A stretch of 64,000 nucleotides of DNA, taken from NCBI GenBank assembly GCA_934271715.1, contig CAKQRZ010000002.1, positions 1 to 64,000 of the forward strand. The letters run 5' to 3'. Within the stretch, counting starts at the first letter, position 1. Each line of letters begins with the position of its first letter. A program made the translations under genes and the position numbers. Below are positions 49,538 to 59,100 of the stretch, piece after piece. Under the pieces are notes generated by a model that did not search any database, was not told the DNA's origin, and saw only the letters and a list, made by a program, of their open reading frames with translations. Origin of the DNA: an uncultured Alphaproteobacteria bacterium. GTDB taxonomy: Bacteria > Pseudomonadota > Alphaproteobacteria > RF32 > CAG-239.

Positions 49538-52500
49538 ATGAAGTATCGTTTAGGTTTGGATTTAGGTGTAAGTTCTATCGGCAGCGCTGTTTTAGCGTTG
49601 GATGAACAAAATAATGTGCAAGATATTGTTGATGCCGGAGTGCGTATTTTTGAAGTTTCGGACGGCGCAGAGGAAAGGCGGGCAAAGCGTTCGGCACGGA
49701 AAAATTTGATTCGTACTAAAAAGCGCTTGGAACTTTTGGCACAGAAATTATATGAAAATCAGCTCTGGGTTTCTCCGAATCCGGAGGGGACAGATAATCT
49801 TAAATCAAAATCTCCTTATAAGATTCGTTTTGATGCTTTGAATGAAAAATTGGAAAACCAAAATTTTGTCGGCAGAGCAATTCTGCATATAGCTAAGCAC
49901 CGCGGCGCCGGTTTTGTTTCTGCGGCGCAAGAAATGGAAGAAGAAGTTTTAGATGCCGGCGAAAAATCTAAAAAGAAACAAACTGCCTATGAATTACTGG
50001 CTAGTCATTTGAAAGAAACAAACTCCCGCACCATCGGCGAATTCTTTTGGAAACGGATTTTAGAAAGCTATGAAAAAGATGAAAACGGCGAACACCCAAA
50101 AGTAAAACTGCGTACTGTGCGTCAAAAATCCGGCATGGTGGACTATGCGCTGCCTCGTTATTTGGTAAAGGATGAATTTAAGCAAATTTGGGATAAACAG
50201 GCCGAGTATTTTCCGCAAATGCAAAAAGCAGGCTTAAAGCAGGAAATATATGATATTTTGTTCTATGAACGTCCGGCAGCTCCGTATGCGACCGGTAAAT
50301 GTATTTATTTTAGGAATGAGGACCGCTTGCTGAAAGCGCATCCGCTTTCTGAACTGCGCCGCATTTATGAAGAAGTTAATAATATCCGCATTTTGTCGGA
50401 TACTAATAAACGCCCGTTGACTTTGGAAGAACGTGATAAAATTATAAATGAATTGCTGCTGCAAGGCGAAAATGCCGGAAGTAAGTCTATTAAAAAGCTG
50501 CTTAAATTATCGGCACAGCAAAAAATTTCTATTGACGGCGATAAAGATAAGCCGATTAAAGCTTATTTATATTCTCGTCCTGAGTTTGCTGAAATTGAGT
50601 ATATTAAAAATCTGTCAGAAGCTGAATTTGCTGAATTTATAGAATTTTTAGCGAATCCGGTAAGCCCCGATGATAAAAACGGCAGGCTTTATAATGAAGA
50701 CGAATTGATTGCCCAGCTTAAAGTAATTTTGAAAATAGATGATGAAAAGAATATCAGCGATTTATTGATAAAACTGCCAAAGGGCAGGGGCATGCTTGGT
50801 GTATCTGCAACTAAAATTATTTTGGAAAAGCTAAAAGAAAATGTGGTTTCACATCGCGAAATTACCGATAAATTGGCAAAAGAAGACCCTCGTTTTATGG
50901 CAGAAGAAGAAATAGCTCGGCAAAATCAAGGCAAATGTTTTGAATTGCCGTATTACGGCGAAATTTTACAAACCGATACCCAGCCTTTACCGCCGTTAGT
51001 TATCAAAAATAACAAGAGTTTGAAACCGGAAGAAATAAAATGGGGCAAAATGGCGAATCCGGCAGTACACATGATATTGAACCAAATTCGCTTGGTGGTT
51101 AATGAAATTGTCAGAATATACGGCAGACCATACGATATTCATGTTGAGCTGGGGCGTGATGTCGGAATGTCTACAGATAAGCAAAAGCAATTTGAAACAG
51201 CTCAGAAAGCCAACGAAAAGCTTAATGAAGAAGCTAAAAAATATCTGCAGGAGCATCATATTTATGTGACAGGGCAAAATATTTTGAAATATAAATTAGC
51301 CAAAGAGCAAGGCTGGAAAGATGCTTATAATCCTACGCAGGGGATTTCTCGGAATTTTGCAGGGTTTGAAATTGAACATATTATTCCGCAAGCCCGCGGC
51401 GGAACTGATACCTATAATAATTTATGTTTGGTTAACCGTTCCGATAATGAAGCTAAAAAAGATGACTTTGCCTATGATTATTTTGTAAAAACAAAATCGC
51501 CGGAAGTTCTGCGCGAAATTTTGAAAAATGCCCGTGCAAACACTCCTAATAAAGCGTGGAGATTTGAGGCAGATGCCCGTGAGCAATATGAAGATGAGGG
51601 CGATAAGGAAGAAACAACCCGCCATATGACCGATACCCGCTATGTTTCTAAACTGACAGCACGTTATTTGCGGGCGATTGTGGATTGTTCAGATGTTAAT
51701 GAAGTATCGCAAAATCGTATTTTAGCAGTCAAAGGCGGACAGACTTCTGAGCTGCGTTGGCGTTGGAATTTGCAGGGATTAGAATATGATTTGATGGGTA
51801 TAAAGGTACCGAGATTTTTATATTGGCTTAATAATGATACAGGTGAAGTAAGTTATGAAAGAAAAAATGAAGATGGCTGGATTCCTGAAAAAAATCCTGA
51901 ATGGTCAGTAAAGCCTCGTATTGATCATCGCCATCATGCTATGGATGCTATAACTGTGGCTTGTACGACTCGGGCTTTAGTCAAGAGGTTGTCTAATGAG
52001 GAAAAATTAAGATATATGCCTACTCCTTTGCCGATGACAAGTGTAGCGTCAGTTGCTGATTTTCGCCGCAGAGTGTTAGAGGTATTGCGAGAAGTTAAAA
52101 TTTCTCACAAGCCGGACCATAACAAGTTGGGGCAGTTTCATGAGGAAACCGGTAAAGTAAAATTATGTAAGAATCCGGATAATCCGAACAATTTGATTAC
52201 GGTATATTCCCGCAAGATTTTTAAGGTAGTTAAAACATATAATGATTTGGACAAGCTCTTGATTCCTGATAGTGTTAAAGATAGCTGGTATGAAGGAATT
52301 GCTGAAAATCGGGCAAAGCAAGCAAAATTGGTAGCTGATTTTAAACAGTATTGGAATGTAGCGGAACAAATTTTGCAAGAAGAAAATGAAAAAGATGTCG
52401 CAGATGGCAAAAAGGAACGTAGAATTACTGATGGTCTGATTGCGGCTAAAACTTTTCATATTTTACTGGATAAAAAATTATGGAAAGGCGATAAAATCAA

Positions 52501-52999
52501 ATGTTACGAAAACGTATCTTCATTTGTTTTTGTTAAGAAACATAACTTAGTTTATAAAAGCGGAAACAACCATTGTGTGGATTTCTATGAGAAAGACGGC
52601 AAAGTCGGCTGGGAAGTTATTAAACGCTTTGATGTTAATCAAGCTGATTTTATCCCGCAATGGAAAAAAGACGGCGGAAAACTTATCTGGTCGGTTCAGC
52701 AACGTGATATGCTGGAGCTGGATACTCCGGTTGAATGGGCTTCTTATACGGATAAACCGCGTTGTTTAGCTAAAGTGAAAAAGTTTAGTGATGGTAGAGT
52801 AACTATAGATTATATGACTGACGCTCGTATGACATCACCAAAAGATAAAAGTTTAAAATATATGTTTGTTCATAGTTTAGAAGATAGGGGCTTAAGTTAT
52901 TTTATAAATCATAAAACACGAAAAATAGAACTTACACCGTTTGGTAAAGTAAAGAAAAAGCATAAGGTGTTGTGGAATGGCACGAAGACAGCGGCGTGA
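49538..52999 (+). CDS. cas9: Cas9 endonuclease, type II-C
   Basis: 1153 residues, the compact II-C size. RuvC-I is RLGLDLGVSSIGSAVLALDE (catalytic Asp8). The bridge helix RRAKRSARKNLIRTKKRLEL follows near 47-67. RuvC-II IHVELGRD has Glu537, HNH is FEIEHIIPQARGGTDTYNNL with His614, and RuvC-III is RIDHRHHAMDAITVAC with Asp803. The C-terminal part (about 830-1153) is the PAM-interacting region. Using crRNA and tracrRNA it cuts double-stranded DNA. An AGGTGG site precedes the ATG. The 3' end overlaps or abuts cas2. All nuclease residues are present, so the protein should be active. Confidence 0.98.
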   Translation: MKYRLGLDLGVSSIGSAVLALDEQNNVQDIVDAGVRIFEVSDGAEERRAKRSARKNLIRTKKRLELLAQKLYENQLWVSPNPEGTDNLKSKSPYKIRFDALNEKLENQNFVGRAILHIAKHRGAGFVSAAQEMEEEVLDAGEKSKKKQTAYELLASHLKETNSRTIGEFFWKRILESYEKDENGEHPKVKLRTVRQKSGMVDYALPRYLVKDEFKQIWDKQAEYFPQMQKAGLKQEIYDILFYERPAAPYATGKCIYFRNEDRLLKAHPLSELRRIYEEVNNIRILSDTNKRPLTLEERDKIINELLLQGENAGSKSIKKLLKLSAQQKISIDGDKDKPIKAYLYSRPEFAEIEYIKNLSEAEFAEFIEFLANPVSPDDKNGRLYNEDELIAQLKVILKIDDEKNISDLLIKLPKGRGMLGVSATKIILEKLKENVVSHREITDKLAKEDPRFMAEEEIARQNQGKCFELPYYGEILQTDTQPLPPLVIKNNKSLKPEEIKWGKMANPAVHMILNQIRLVVNEIVRIYGRPYDIHVELGRDVGMSTDKQKQFETAQKANEKLNEEAKKYLQEHHIYVTGQNILKYKLAKEQGWKDAYNPTQGISRNFAGFEIEHIIPQARGGTDTYNNLCLVNRSDNEAKKDDFAYDYFVKTKSPEVLREILKNARANTPNKAWRFEADAREQYEDEGDKEETTRHMTDTRYVSKLTARYLRAIVDCSDVNEVSQNRILAVKGGQTSELRWRWNLQGLEYDLMGIKVPRFLYWLNNDTGEVSYERKNEDGWIPEKNPEWSVKPRIDHRHHAMDAITVACTTRALVKRLSNEEKLRYMPTPLPMTSVASVADFRRRVLEVLREVKISHKPDHNKLGQFHEETGKVKLCKNPDNPNNLITVYSRKIFKVVKTYNDLDKLLIPDSVKDSWYEGIAENRAKQAKLVADFKQYWNVAEQILQEENEKDVADGKKERRITDGLIAAKTFHILLDKKLWKGDKIKCYENVSSFVFVKKHNLVYKSGNNHCVDFYEKDGKVGWEVIKRFDVNQADFIPQWKKDGGKLIWSVQQRDMLELDTPVEWASYTDKPRCLAKVKKFSDGRVTIDYMTDARMTSPKDKSLKYMFVHSLEDRGLSYFINHKTRKIELTPFGKVKKKHKVLWNGTKTAA

Positions 53000-53018
53000 A
53001 ACTTTAACAGGGTGGTCT

Positions 53019-53339
53019 ATGATGTGGATAATTTGTATGTTTGACATTCCGGTTCGCACCAAAAAAGAAACCCGCAAGGCCACCCGTTTTCGCAATTTGC
53101 TTTTGGATAATGGTTTTATGATGAAACAATTTTCGGTTTATATTAAACCGGTTAAGAGTTTAGGAGTTGGTCAAACCATAACTAAAAGCTTGGCAAAATA
53201 TATTCCTGATAATTCTTCGGTGTCGTTTTTGTATGTTACGGACAAGCAATATTTGATGACCGAAAACTATTTGGGTAAAAATTATGAGGAAAATGAAGAG
53301 GCGATTCGCGAAGAAAATGGACAGTTAATGCTGTTTTAA
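53019..53339 (+). CDS. cas2: Cas2 adaptation protein
   Basis: 106 residues from the ATG at 53019, chosen because AGGGTGG lies six bases upstream and Cas2 proteins start near a MMWIICMFDIPVRTKKETRK strand; an ATG at 52977 inside cas9 would add 14 residues. The ferredoxin-like fold is seen: IICMFDIPV with the conserved Asp, FRNLLLDNGFMMKQFSVYIK, and VSFLYVTDKQY. It forms the Cas1-Cas2 integration complex. It is located between cas9 and the array, but cas1 is not beside it. Confidence 0.93.
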   Translation: MMWIICMFDIPVRTKKETRKATRFRNLLLDNGFMMKQFSVYIKPVKSLGVGQTITKSLAKYIPDNSSVSFLYVTDKQYLMTENYLGKNYEENEEAIREENGQLMLF

Positions 53340-53414
53340 TATATGTTTTTTAGCATTTTTATTTTGTAATAACGCCTTAAAATCGTTTGATTTCAAGGCG
53401 TTATTTGCTTAGAT

Positions 53415-54308
53415 ATTATATCAGAGATTAATTAGACGGTCAACTATAACAGCAATATCCATTCCGGAATGAATTTGTCAATTATATCAGAGATTAATTA
53501 GACGGTCAACTATAACAGATGAACCAATTCTCTGTAATCTGTGTTCATTATATCAGAGATTAATTAGACGGTCAACTATAACTTGTTATTCCAATGCTTG
53601 ATGACATCTTCAATTATATCAGAGATTAATTAGACGGTCAACTATAACTGGAAAATACCACTTGATGTTGTCGGATTTATTATATCAGAGATTAATTAGA
53701 CGGTCAACTATAACACAACCGATACCAAAATTGAATGTGCAATTATTATATCAGAGATTAATTAGACGGTCAACTATAACTAGAGCTGCGGCACAATGTC
53801 GCTTTTCACTATTATATCAGAGATTAATTAGACGGTCAACTATAACTGGCTGCTTCAGCAAAATCAGGATAATCTAATTATATCAGAGATTAATTAGACG
53901 GTCAACTATAACAGCAATATTCGTCGCCATCATAGGCTTATTATTATATCAGAGATTAATTAGACGGTCAACTATAACAACTTCAAGAATGAAATCAACG
54001 GAAGCGCGATTATATCAGAGATTAATTAGACGGTCAACTATAACGAGCCAACTAGGCACTAATTCCAGTATAGCATTATATCAGAGATTAATTAGACGGT
54101 CAACTATAACGCTCCATACCATTTGTAATGTGGATTTTTAATTATATCAGAGATTAATTAGACGGTCAACTATAACATAATTCCGTGCCAGCCCTCGCCG
54201 TTTGTCATTATATCAGAGATTAATTAGACGGTCAACTATAACGGCGCGGGTGTTTATTGATGTGGGCGGAATATTATATCAGAGATTAATTAGACGGTCA
54301 ACTATAAC
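53415..54308 (-). CRISPR. CRISPR array, 14 repeats and 13 spacers
   Basis: Fourteen 36-base repeats, identical by eye, start at 53415 and every 66 bases to 54273; all thirteen spacers are exactly 30 bases. In crRNA sense (minus strand) the repeat begins GTTATAGTTGACC and ends CTGATATAAT. It thus carries TTGACC (positions 8-13), a 17-base gap and TATAAT (positions 31-36), a consensus promoter in each repeat, with starts expected about seven bases into the next spacer. This matches the Neisseria/Campylobacter II-C mode without a leader promoter or 5' processing. No spacer matches the rest of this window by eye. Confidence 0.99.
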
Positions 54309-54434
54309 CCAAACACAGTTTGCACCGTATTGATTGTTAAGTCTTATCTTGACTTAAATGTCTTGACATTTGACTATAAAAAGGGGACATTAGCTATATA
54401 TAAAATAAACTAATCGGAAAAGGACAAAATATTA
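54309..54434. other. Array flank on the cas1 side
   Basis: An AT-rich flank at the upstream end of crRNA transcription, holding TTGACTTAAATG/TTGACATTTGAC direct half-sites (about 54349-54375) and a TATATA box. It may be the leader used for spacer insertion or the promoter of the small gene at 54435. Confidence 0.4.
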
Positions 54435-54656
54435 ATGATGTGCTTAATCAAGAAAACCAAAGATTGGCTAGAAAAATTACGAGAGACACGAAAATTAGCC
54501 AAGCAAGAAGAGAGAATGCAGAAAATCAAATATCAGGATATGTATATGACACACCTGTCATTCATGGCGGACGCGGGGTACTCGGACGAGGAAGTGGAGA
54601 ATTACCGCCGAGCGTGGATAAGACGTCAGAGCTGGTTTCACAGGTGGATTTGGTAA
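54435..54656 (+). CDS. Small basic helical protein between the array and cas1
   Basis: 73 residues. It starts MMCLIKKTKDWLEKLRETRK, is strongly basic and helical in the first half, and ends with DAGYSDEEVENYRRAWIRRQ and a Trp-rich tail. A weak AAGGA lies 13 bases before the ATG. An overlapping frame (54440-54820) looks less protein-like and runs into cas1. No family is recognised. Its position inside the CRISPR-Cas locus makes it a candidate accessory or regulator. It could also be chance. Confidence 0.4.
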   Translation: MMCLIKKTKDWLEKLRETRKLAKQEERMQKIKYQDMYMTHLSFMADAGYSDEEVENYRRAWIRRQSWFHRWIW

Positions 54657-54711
54657 AACGAATAAAGCCAACGGAAGCAACAAATGTTATATTTGAGGCT
54701 AATTATATAAT

Positions 54712-54744
54712 CGGCTGCATGCGGCAGCCCTCTATTTTGTTGTT
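54712..54744. terminator. Hairpin between the small gene and cas1
   Basis: GGCTGC and GCAGCC around ATGC, with a T-rich tract on the plus strand, between convergent stops. Confidence 0.6.
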
Positions 54745-55653
54745 TTACAAAATCTTTGGATATTCTAAGCAGAGTTTTTTTGCTTCAAAGCATTTAACTA
54801 AACTTGCGGCAAAGTCATAGATTCCGTCAGATAAAGATACCATACCCTTGTTGGTTTGCACCGGGTAACTGATAATTTGAGTTAAGCTTCTTTTGATTGT
54901 CGGAGTCAATTCTATATGGTCAATGTTGATGAGTTTATTCAGTTCTTCAAATACAAACTTATCTGCCACAGCACGGAATGGTTCTATAAGGTCGTCAACC
55001 AGCGGAATCGGATTGGCGGCTGTGCAATGCTTGAGGCTCAGCTGCGGAAGCAGACCGTTTCCGGCTACAGCACGGGCAACAATGGCTCGCAAAACAATAT
55101 ATGTGTAGTTCAGCAATAAATTTACATCATCGCCTAGTCTATCGCGTACAAAATGTTTGCCGAATAACGATTTAAAATAAATGCTGGCCGCTACGCCTTC
55201 ATTATTGCCGACATCATTGCTGAGTGTATTGTTTGCCAAATTTTTTAGCCTTTCTAAATTGCTGTGCTGCGGGAAAAAATAGTTTAATACAGCAGCCTGA
55301 TTTAGAATTTTGTGCTGCACAATGTTTTTCCATAAATTTTTCTGCAAAGGTTTGCTGCAGTCAATTTGCTGCCGTATACGCGGGGCAATAAGCCAATGTC
55401 CGGCATATGGCAAAGTTATGGCAGCCGGAATATAGTTTTTTCCGCAAAATATAATGTTTCCGCCTTGTTCGCAAACAGCGTTTATGATGTTTTTAGACAG
55501 CATGACATTATTAGCCGATAATACCAGCGCTAGGATATTATCTAAAGGAACTTGCTGTTTAAGGTTAATCTCTTTATTTTCTATAAGCAAAAAGCCGCGG
55601 TGCAAGGAAAGGTTAAAGCCATCGTTTTGAATTTCTAGAATTTGTCGGTCCAT
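54745..55653 (-). CDS. cas1: Cas1 integrase, type II
   Basis: 302 residues with the full Cas1 layout: an N-terminal beta domain (GFNLSLHRGFLLIENKEINL) and a C-terminal helical catalytic domain with Glu152 (NNEGVAASIYF), His209 (LSLKHCTAANP) and Asp220/221 to Glu224 (PLVDDLIEPFR). Together with Cas2 it inserts new spacers. In usual II-C loci cas1 lies between cas9 and cas2. Here it is beyond the array and on the other strand, so it needs its own promoter, which must lie in the 155-base gap before the next divergent gene. Confidence 0.96.
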   Translation of the reverse strand: MDRQILEIQNDGFNLSLHRGFLLIENKEINLKQQVPLDNILALVLSANNVMLSKNIINAVCEQGGNIIFCGKNYIPAAITLPYAGHWLIAPRIRQQIDCSKPLQKNLWKNIVQHKILNQAAVLNYFFPQHSNLERLKNLANNTLSNDVGNNEGVAASIYFKSLFGKHFVRDRLGDDVNLLLNYTYIVLRAIVARAVAGNGLLPQLSLKHCTAANPIPLVDDLIEPFRAVADKFVFEELNKLINIDHIELTPTIKRSLTQIISYPVQTNKGMVSLSDGIYDFAASLVKCFEAKKLCLEYPKIL

Positions 55654-55753
55654 AATTTTTCTCCGGCTGCTGAATAATAAGTTATTATAGCATAATATAA
55701 AAATCTAAACAATAGGTTTATAAAAAATTCGGGGAGGGAGATTAAAAAAGCTG

Positions 55754-55782
55754 TTGACACATTTTTTTTAGCGATATACTAT
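55754..55782 (+). promoter_or_regulatory. Promoter of the 523-residue protein gene
   Basis: TTGACA (55754-55759), 17 bases, TACTAT (55777-55782), 25 bases before the ATG at 55808, which has CGGGAGGG as ribosome site. Confidence 0.75.
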
Positions 55783-55807
55783 AAAGTCACTAAACGGGAG
55801 GGCATCA

Positions 55808-57379
55808 ATGGGGCTGCGCTTTGCTGACTTAACATATTCCGATAAAGAACTGGAACAAGATGCCATACACTATTTAAAAGATCAGGTGTATGAACCGTCG
55901 TATGCCGATAAGGTTAAGGCTTTTATTGCCGAAGACGCCGCCGATTTTAAGCGGAATTTTGATGATGAAGAAAACATTTTCTTAAATTTGTTTTATGACG
56001 AATACCGCAGCGGCTATGTGCCGATTGACGATAACAAAATTTCTAACACAAATTTTCAAAAGCTTACAGCAACGCTGGATAAAGTTATGCAGCGCTATGA
56101 TGTGCCGGAAGACGAGATAGAGCATTATGCTTTTATGCTGGATGCCGAGTTTAGAAAAAATGCTTTTTGTTCGCACATGGAGCCGTATTTTGCCGAGCTG
56201 GATGCGGTTTTCGCCACCGTGATGGTCGGATATTCGCGCAACCCGCTGTTTTCTATATATTCCATAGCCCGCGAGTGGTGCATGGCGATGCATATGAAAA
56301 AAATGCACCCGTCTATGTTTAGGCGGTTTGGCTATCAATATCAATGTATAAACTATCAGTTTACGGGCGAAGAGCGGCTGCGCCGGCTGGTAGATTTTAA
56401 GGATAAATATCAGCACACGTTTAAAAATATCGGTATTTTACGGGCTATTCATTCCAGCGTGTTTGCCTACGCCTACATTTATTTGAAAGCGGTTTTGACT
56501 AAAGAGGTTATTACCGCCGAAAACTTTATTATGGACAGTTCATCGTCTAAAGTTACGCTGCTTCTGCAGGGCGAGTCTATTACTAACTTTGACTTTCCGG
56601 TAACAAAATATGTGCTGGATAAGCTAAAGTCCGGTATGTATGAAGATTTTTTGACGGATGACGGCAGAATCAACTGGAACGCTTTGTATATTTATACATT
56701 TAACGCCATTAAAGAAGCGGGGTTTGAGGGTGTGCATTTCTTTGGCTTTGACAGCATAGAAGCCAAAACCATGCGCTCTTTTTGGAACAAAAGCTCCAGT
56801 ATGCAGAGCATGCTGAAAATTCTGCGCAAGCTGGCGCTGGAAAATAATAATCCGGTGTTTAACCGCCTGATAGAGGGCTGTGAATACCGTTTGGGGCGTC
56901 CGGATAAAGCTAAAGAAAAAATGGAGCAGTTTATTGAAGATACGCGTCGGATTATGGCTGCCCGCTCTTATGAGCTGACTAAGCCGCGCACCATGGCGCA
57001 AGAGCTTATTTCGGCTTTCCCATCGGTATTTTTGGTATATTTCCAATGGCACCATAACTTTAGAAACATATATCCAAAGTTTCCGGAGAGGGAAGCTAAT
57101 AAAAAATATGAACAGCAAGTAAAGCTGAAACAAAATACGCAGCTGAAAGAAATTGCCGTTAAACAGGCGGATAAATGGAAACCGGTGCAGGAAAACGGTA
57201 TTAAAGACATGGTAAAAACAAGTAATACAGAGGATAAGCTGAGGGCTATTTTGGAAAATAAACAGCGCACTATGGCTGAAATGTCGCAGGAAAAACTGCG
57301 CGAGCAGCAGCAAACTGCAAATGCCGACAAAGCTTTGCGCACAGCGGAGATGATTCGCCGCATGAATCAAAATTCCTGA
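55808..57379 (+). CDS. Hypothetical 523-residue protein beside cas1
   Basis: Soluble and mostly helical. The first 130 residues are acidic (DDEENIFLNLFYDEYRSGYV, DVPEDEIEHYAFMLDAEFRK), then come Met-, Phe- and Tyr-rich segments (EWCMAMHMKKMHPSMFRRFG), and the final 110 residues are a Gln/Lys-rich coiled coil (EREANKKYEQQVKLKQ, AEMSQEKLREQQQTANADKA). No motif is recognised. It has its own good promoter and ribosome site and is divergent from cas1. The 3' end overlaps the convergent glycosyltransferase gene by 13 bases. Function unknown; there is no evidence beyond position for a CRISPR role. Confidence 0.6.
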   Translation: MGLRFADLTYSDKELEQDAIHYLKDQVYEPSYADKVKAFIAEDAADFKRNFDDEENIFLNLFYDEYRSGYVPIDDNKISNTNFQKLTATLDKVMQRYDVPEDEIEHYAFMLDAEFRKNAFCSHMEPYFAELDAVFATVMVGYSRNPLFSIYSIAREWCMAMHMKKMHPSMFRRFGYQYQCINYQFTGEERLRRLVDFKDKYQHTFKNIGILRAIHSSVFAYAYIYLKAVLTKEVITAENFIMDSSSSKVTLLLQGESITNFDFPVTKYVLDKLKSGMYEDFLTDDGRINWNALYIYTFNAIKEAGFEGVHFFGFDSIEAKTMRSFWNKSSSMQSMLKILRKLALENNNPVFNRLIEGCEYRLGRPDKAKEKMEQFIEDTRRIMAARSYELTKPRTMAQELISAFPSVFLVYFQWHHNFRNIYPKFPEREANKKYEQQVKLKQNTQLKEIAVKQADKWKPVQENGIKDMVKTSNTEDKLRAILENKQRTMAEMSQEKLREQQQTANADKALRTAEMIRRMNQNS

Positions 57380-59100
57380 TAATTTATTTTATATAAAATA
57401 TCTTTTGAGCCGGTGCTGAGCTTTTCCAGCCACGGATAAAGATTTTTACCGGTAATGATTTTGCCGTAAAATTTATCGGTATGCTGCGCCGGAGCAATAT
57501 AATAGGCCGAGCCGTCATAGCTGCTGTAAGGCAGGAAAATATATTCAACCCGGTGTTTTTGCAGGAGTTCTTTTATTTCTGTTTCATTGCCTGAGAAGAA
57601 TATTCTGTGATTGTCGGCAATGCCGGCAGCAGCGGAATGATAAGGGATAGCAACGGTTTTTATATTCCGGTCAAAAATAAGCTGCGGAGCGGCAAATGTA
57701 TCGCTTAAAACCACGCTGTTTTGCGGAACTTCAAAGGATTTTAGCGGATGCAGAGGCTCATATTTGAACGAGGCTAATAAAAACAGCGTAGCGCAGATAT
57801 AGCCGAAAGCCAAAGATTTATCGGCTTGATTTGGATTGGCACGGCAGAACAGCCGGTTTAGAAAAACAATATTTAAATAGGCTAAAATGCACAGTTCATA
57901 AGCCATAAAACGCTGGGCAAAAAGCAGCGGAATAAAGAAAAGTCCAAACAATAAGGCTAAATTTATTTCTAAAATACGGCTTTTTTGCGGTTTATAAAAC
58001 AAAATCAGCAAAACTAAAGCGGCTTCAAAAACAGTCATTTCCAGCAGATAAACAAAATGCCAGAGTGGTTCCATTTCTGTGATATACGGCAGAAAATATC
58101 GTTTTACATTTTCATCATAAATCGGGGCAAAAATGGTGCTAAAGCCGAAAATACCGCAAAGCAGGGCGGCGGAGATAAATGCGCAGCAAAAAATTGTGAT
58201 GATTTTAGCCGCGGCAGTCTGCAGCTTAAACAGTCCTAAAATATAAAAAGACAAGCAGATAAGCAGAGTTAAAACAACGTGAAGCAGCGACAGGCGGGTT
58301 GTGCTTAGTTCAAAATAGCCGCCGTACGGAGGATTTAGCAAAAATGCCGCGGCAACGGCGCAAAACAGCCCCAAAGAATAGATTTGCAAATGCTTCAGCG
58401 AGAAAATGTTAAACAGCCAATTAAAACATAGTAGTCCTAAAATGGAGGCGGCTAAAATAAAACCCTCCACGGCGGAAGAAATCCAGATACCGCAGCCGGC
58501 TAGGATTCCGGCAAAAAATAAAAGGCTGAAACGTTTTTTTGCGAGATTTTGCAAAACAGCGCTGAGGTTATAGGCAAAAAATAAAAAGATAACCGAATGA
58601 TGGTCGGGGCGGGTAAAATCAAACAATGTGCTGAATTTAACGAAAAAGGCTAAAGAAAGAATAAGGCTGAAAAATAAAACCTTAGGGGTTTGGGCAATAT
58701 AGGGCTTTAAGCCCCAAAAAATTGTTATCAGGCTTAAAATCAAGCAAAGCGGGGATAGCAGCATACCGCTGTAAAAAACAGCGTCTTTAAGCGGAAAAAA
58801 CGGCATAAACGGCAAAGCCAGTCCCGCCCAGATGATATCCAGCAGCCGCGTAAAGTGCAAAACTTCGCCGAACGGATAGTTGCCGAAAGGATAAATCTGC
58901 TCATACCAGCTGAAATTCTGCAGCCAATAAATCAGGCGTTCGGCGTGGGTGTAGCAGTCGGTGTCAATATAAAACAGCTGCTTAAATTGCAGATAGGTAA
59001 AAAGAATATCGCCGCCGGTATAAACCGCAGCCAGCCCGAAAATCCACCAATACAGGCGATTGGCAAAGCAGCTGCATATTTTAGCGGTAAAATTATTCAT
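57367..59100 (-). CDS. GT-C membrane glycosyltransferase, STT3-like
   Basis: 577 residues from the ATG at 59100, which overlaps the TGA of the nucleosidase gene by four bases (ATGA). The first periplasmic loop has FYIDTDCYTHAERLIYW (the DxD motif of GT-C enzymes) and later FTRPDHHSVIFLFFAYN (DHH motif as in oligosaccharyltransferases). About eleven membrane segments are followed by a soluble C-terminal part (PQNSVVLSDTFAAPQLIFDR). It would transfer a lipid-linked sugar or oligosaccharide on the periplasmic side, possibly onto surface proteins such as the pilin-like family. The acceptor is not visible from sequence. Confidence 0.82.
   Translation of the reverse strand: MNNFTAKICSCFANRLYWWIFGLAAVYTGGDILFTYLQFKQLFYIDTDCYTHAERLIYWLQNFSWYEQIYPFGNYPFGEVLHFTRLLDIIWAGLALPFMPFFPLKDAVFYSGMLLSPLCLILSLITIFWGLKPYIAQTPKVLFFSLILSLAFFVKFSTLFDFTRPDHHSVIFLFFAYNLSAVLQNLAKKRFSLLFFAGILAGCGIWISSAVEGFILAASILGLLCFNWLFNIFSLKHLQIYSLGLFCAVAAAFLLNPPYGGYFELSTTRLSLLHVVLTLLICLSFYILGLFKLQTAAAKIITIFCCAFISAALLCGIFGFSTIFAPIYDENVKRYFLPYITEMEPLWHFVYLLEMTVFEAALVLLILFYKPQKSRILEINLALLFGLFFIPLLFAQRFMAYELCILAYLNIVFLNRLFCRANPNQADKSLAFGYICATLFLLASFKYEPLHPLKSFEVPQNSVVLSDTFAAPQLIFDRNIKTVAIPYHSAAAGIADNHRIFFSGNETEIKELLQKHRVEYIFLPYSSYDGSAYYIAPAQHTDKFYGKIITGKNLYPWLEKLSTGSKDILYKINYQEF

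Noticed and set aside
53451..54272. Self-targeting spacers against genes in this window
   Set aside because: Reading the thirteen spacers against both strands by eye gave no match; a genome-wide search could not be run.
54440..54820. A second frame overlapping the small protein gene and cas1
   Set aside because: It runs into cas1 antisense, passes through a hairpin and looks less protein-like than the 73-residue frame.
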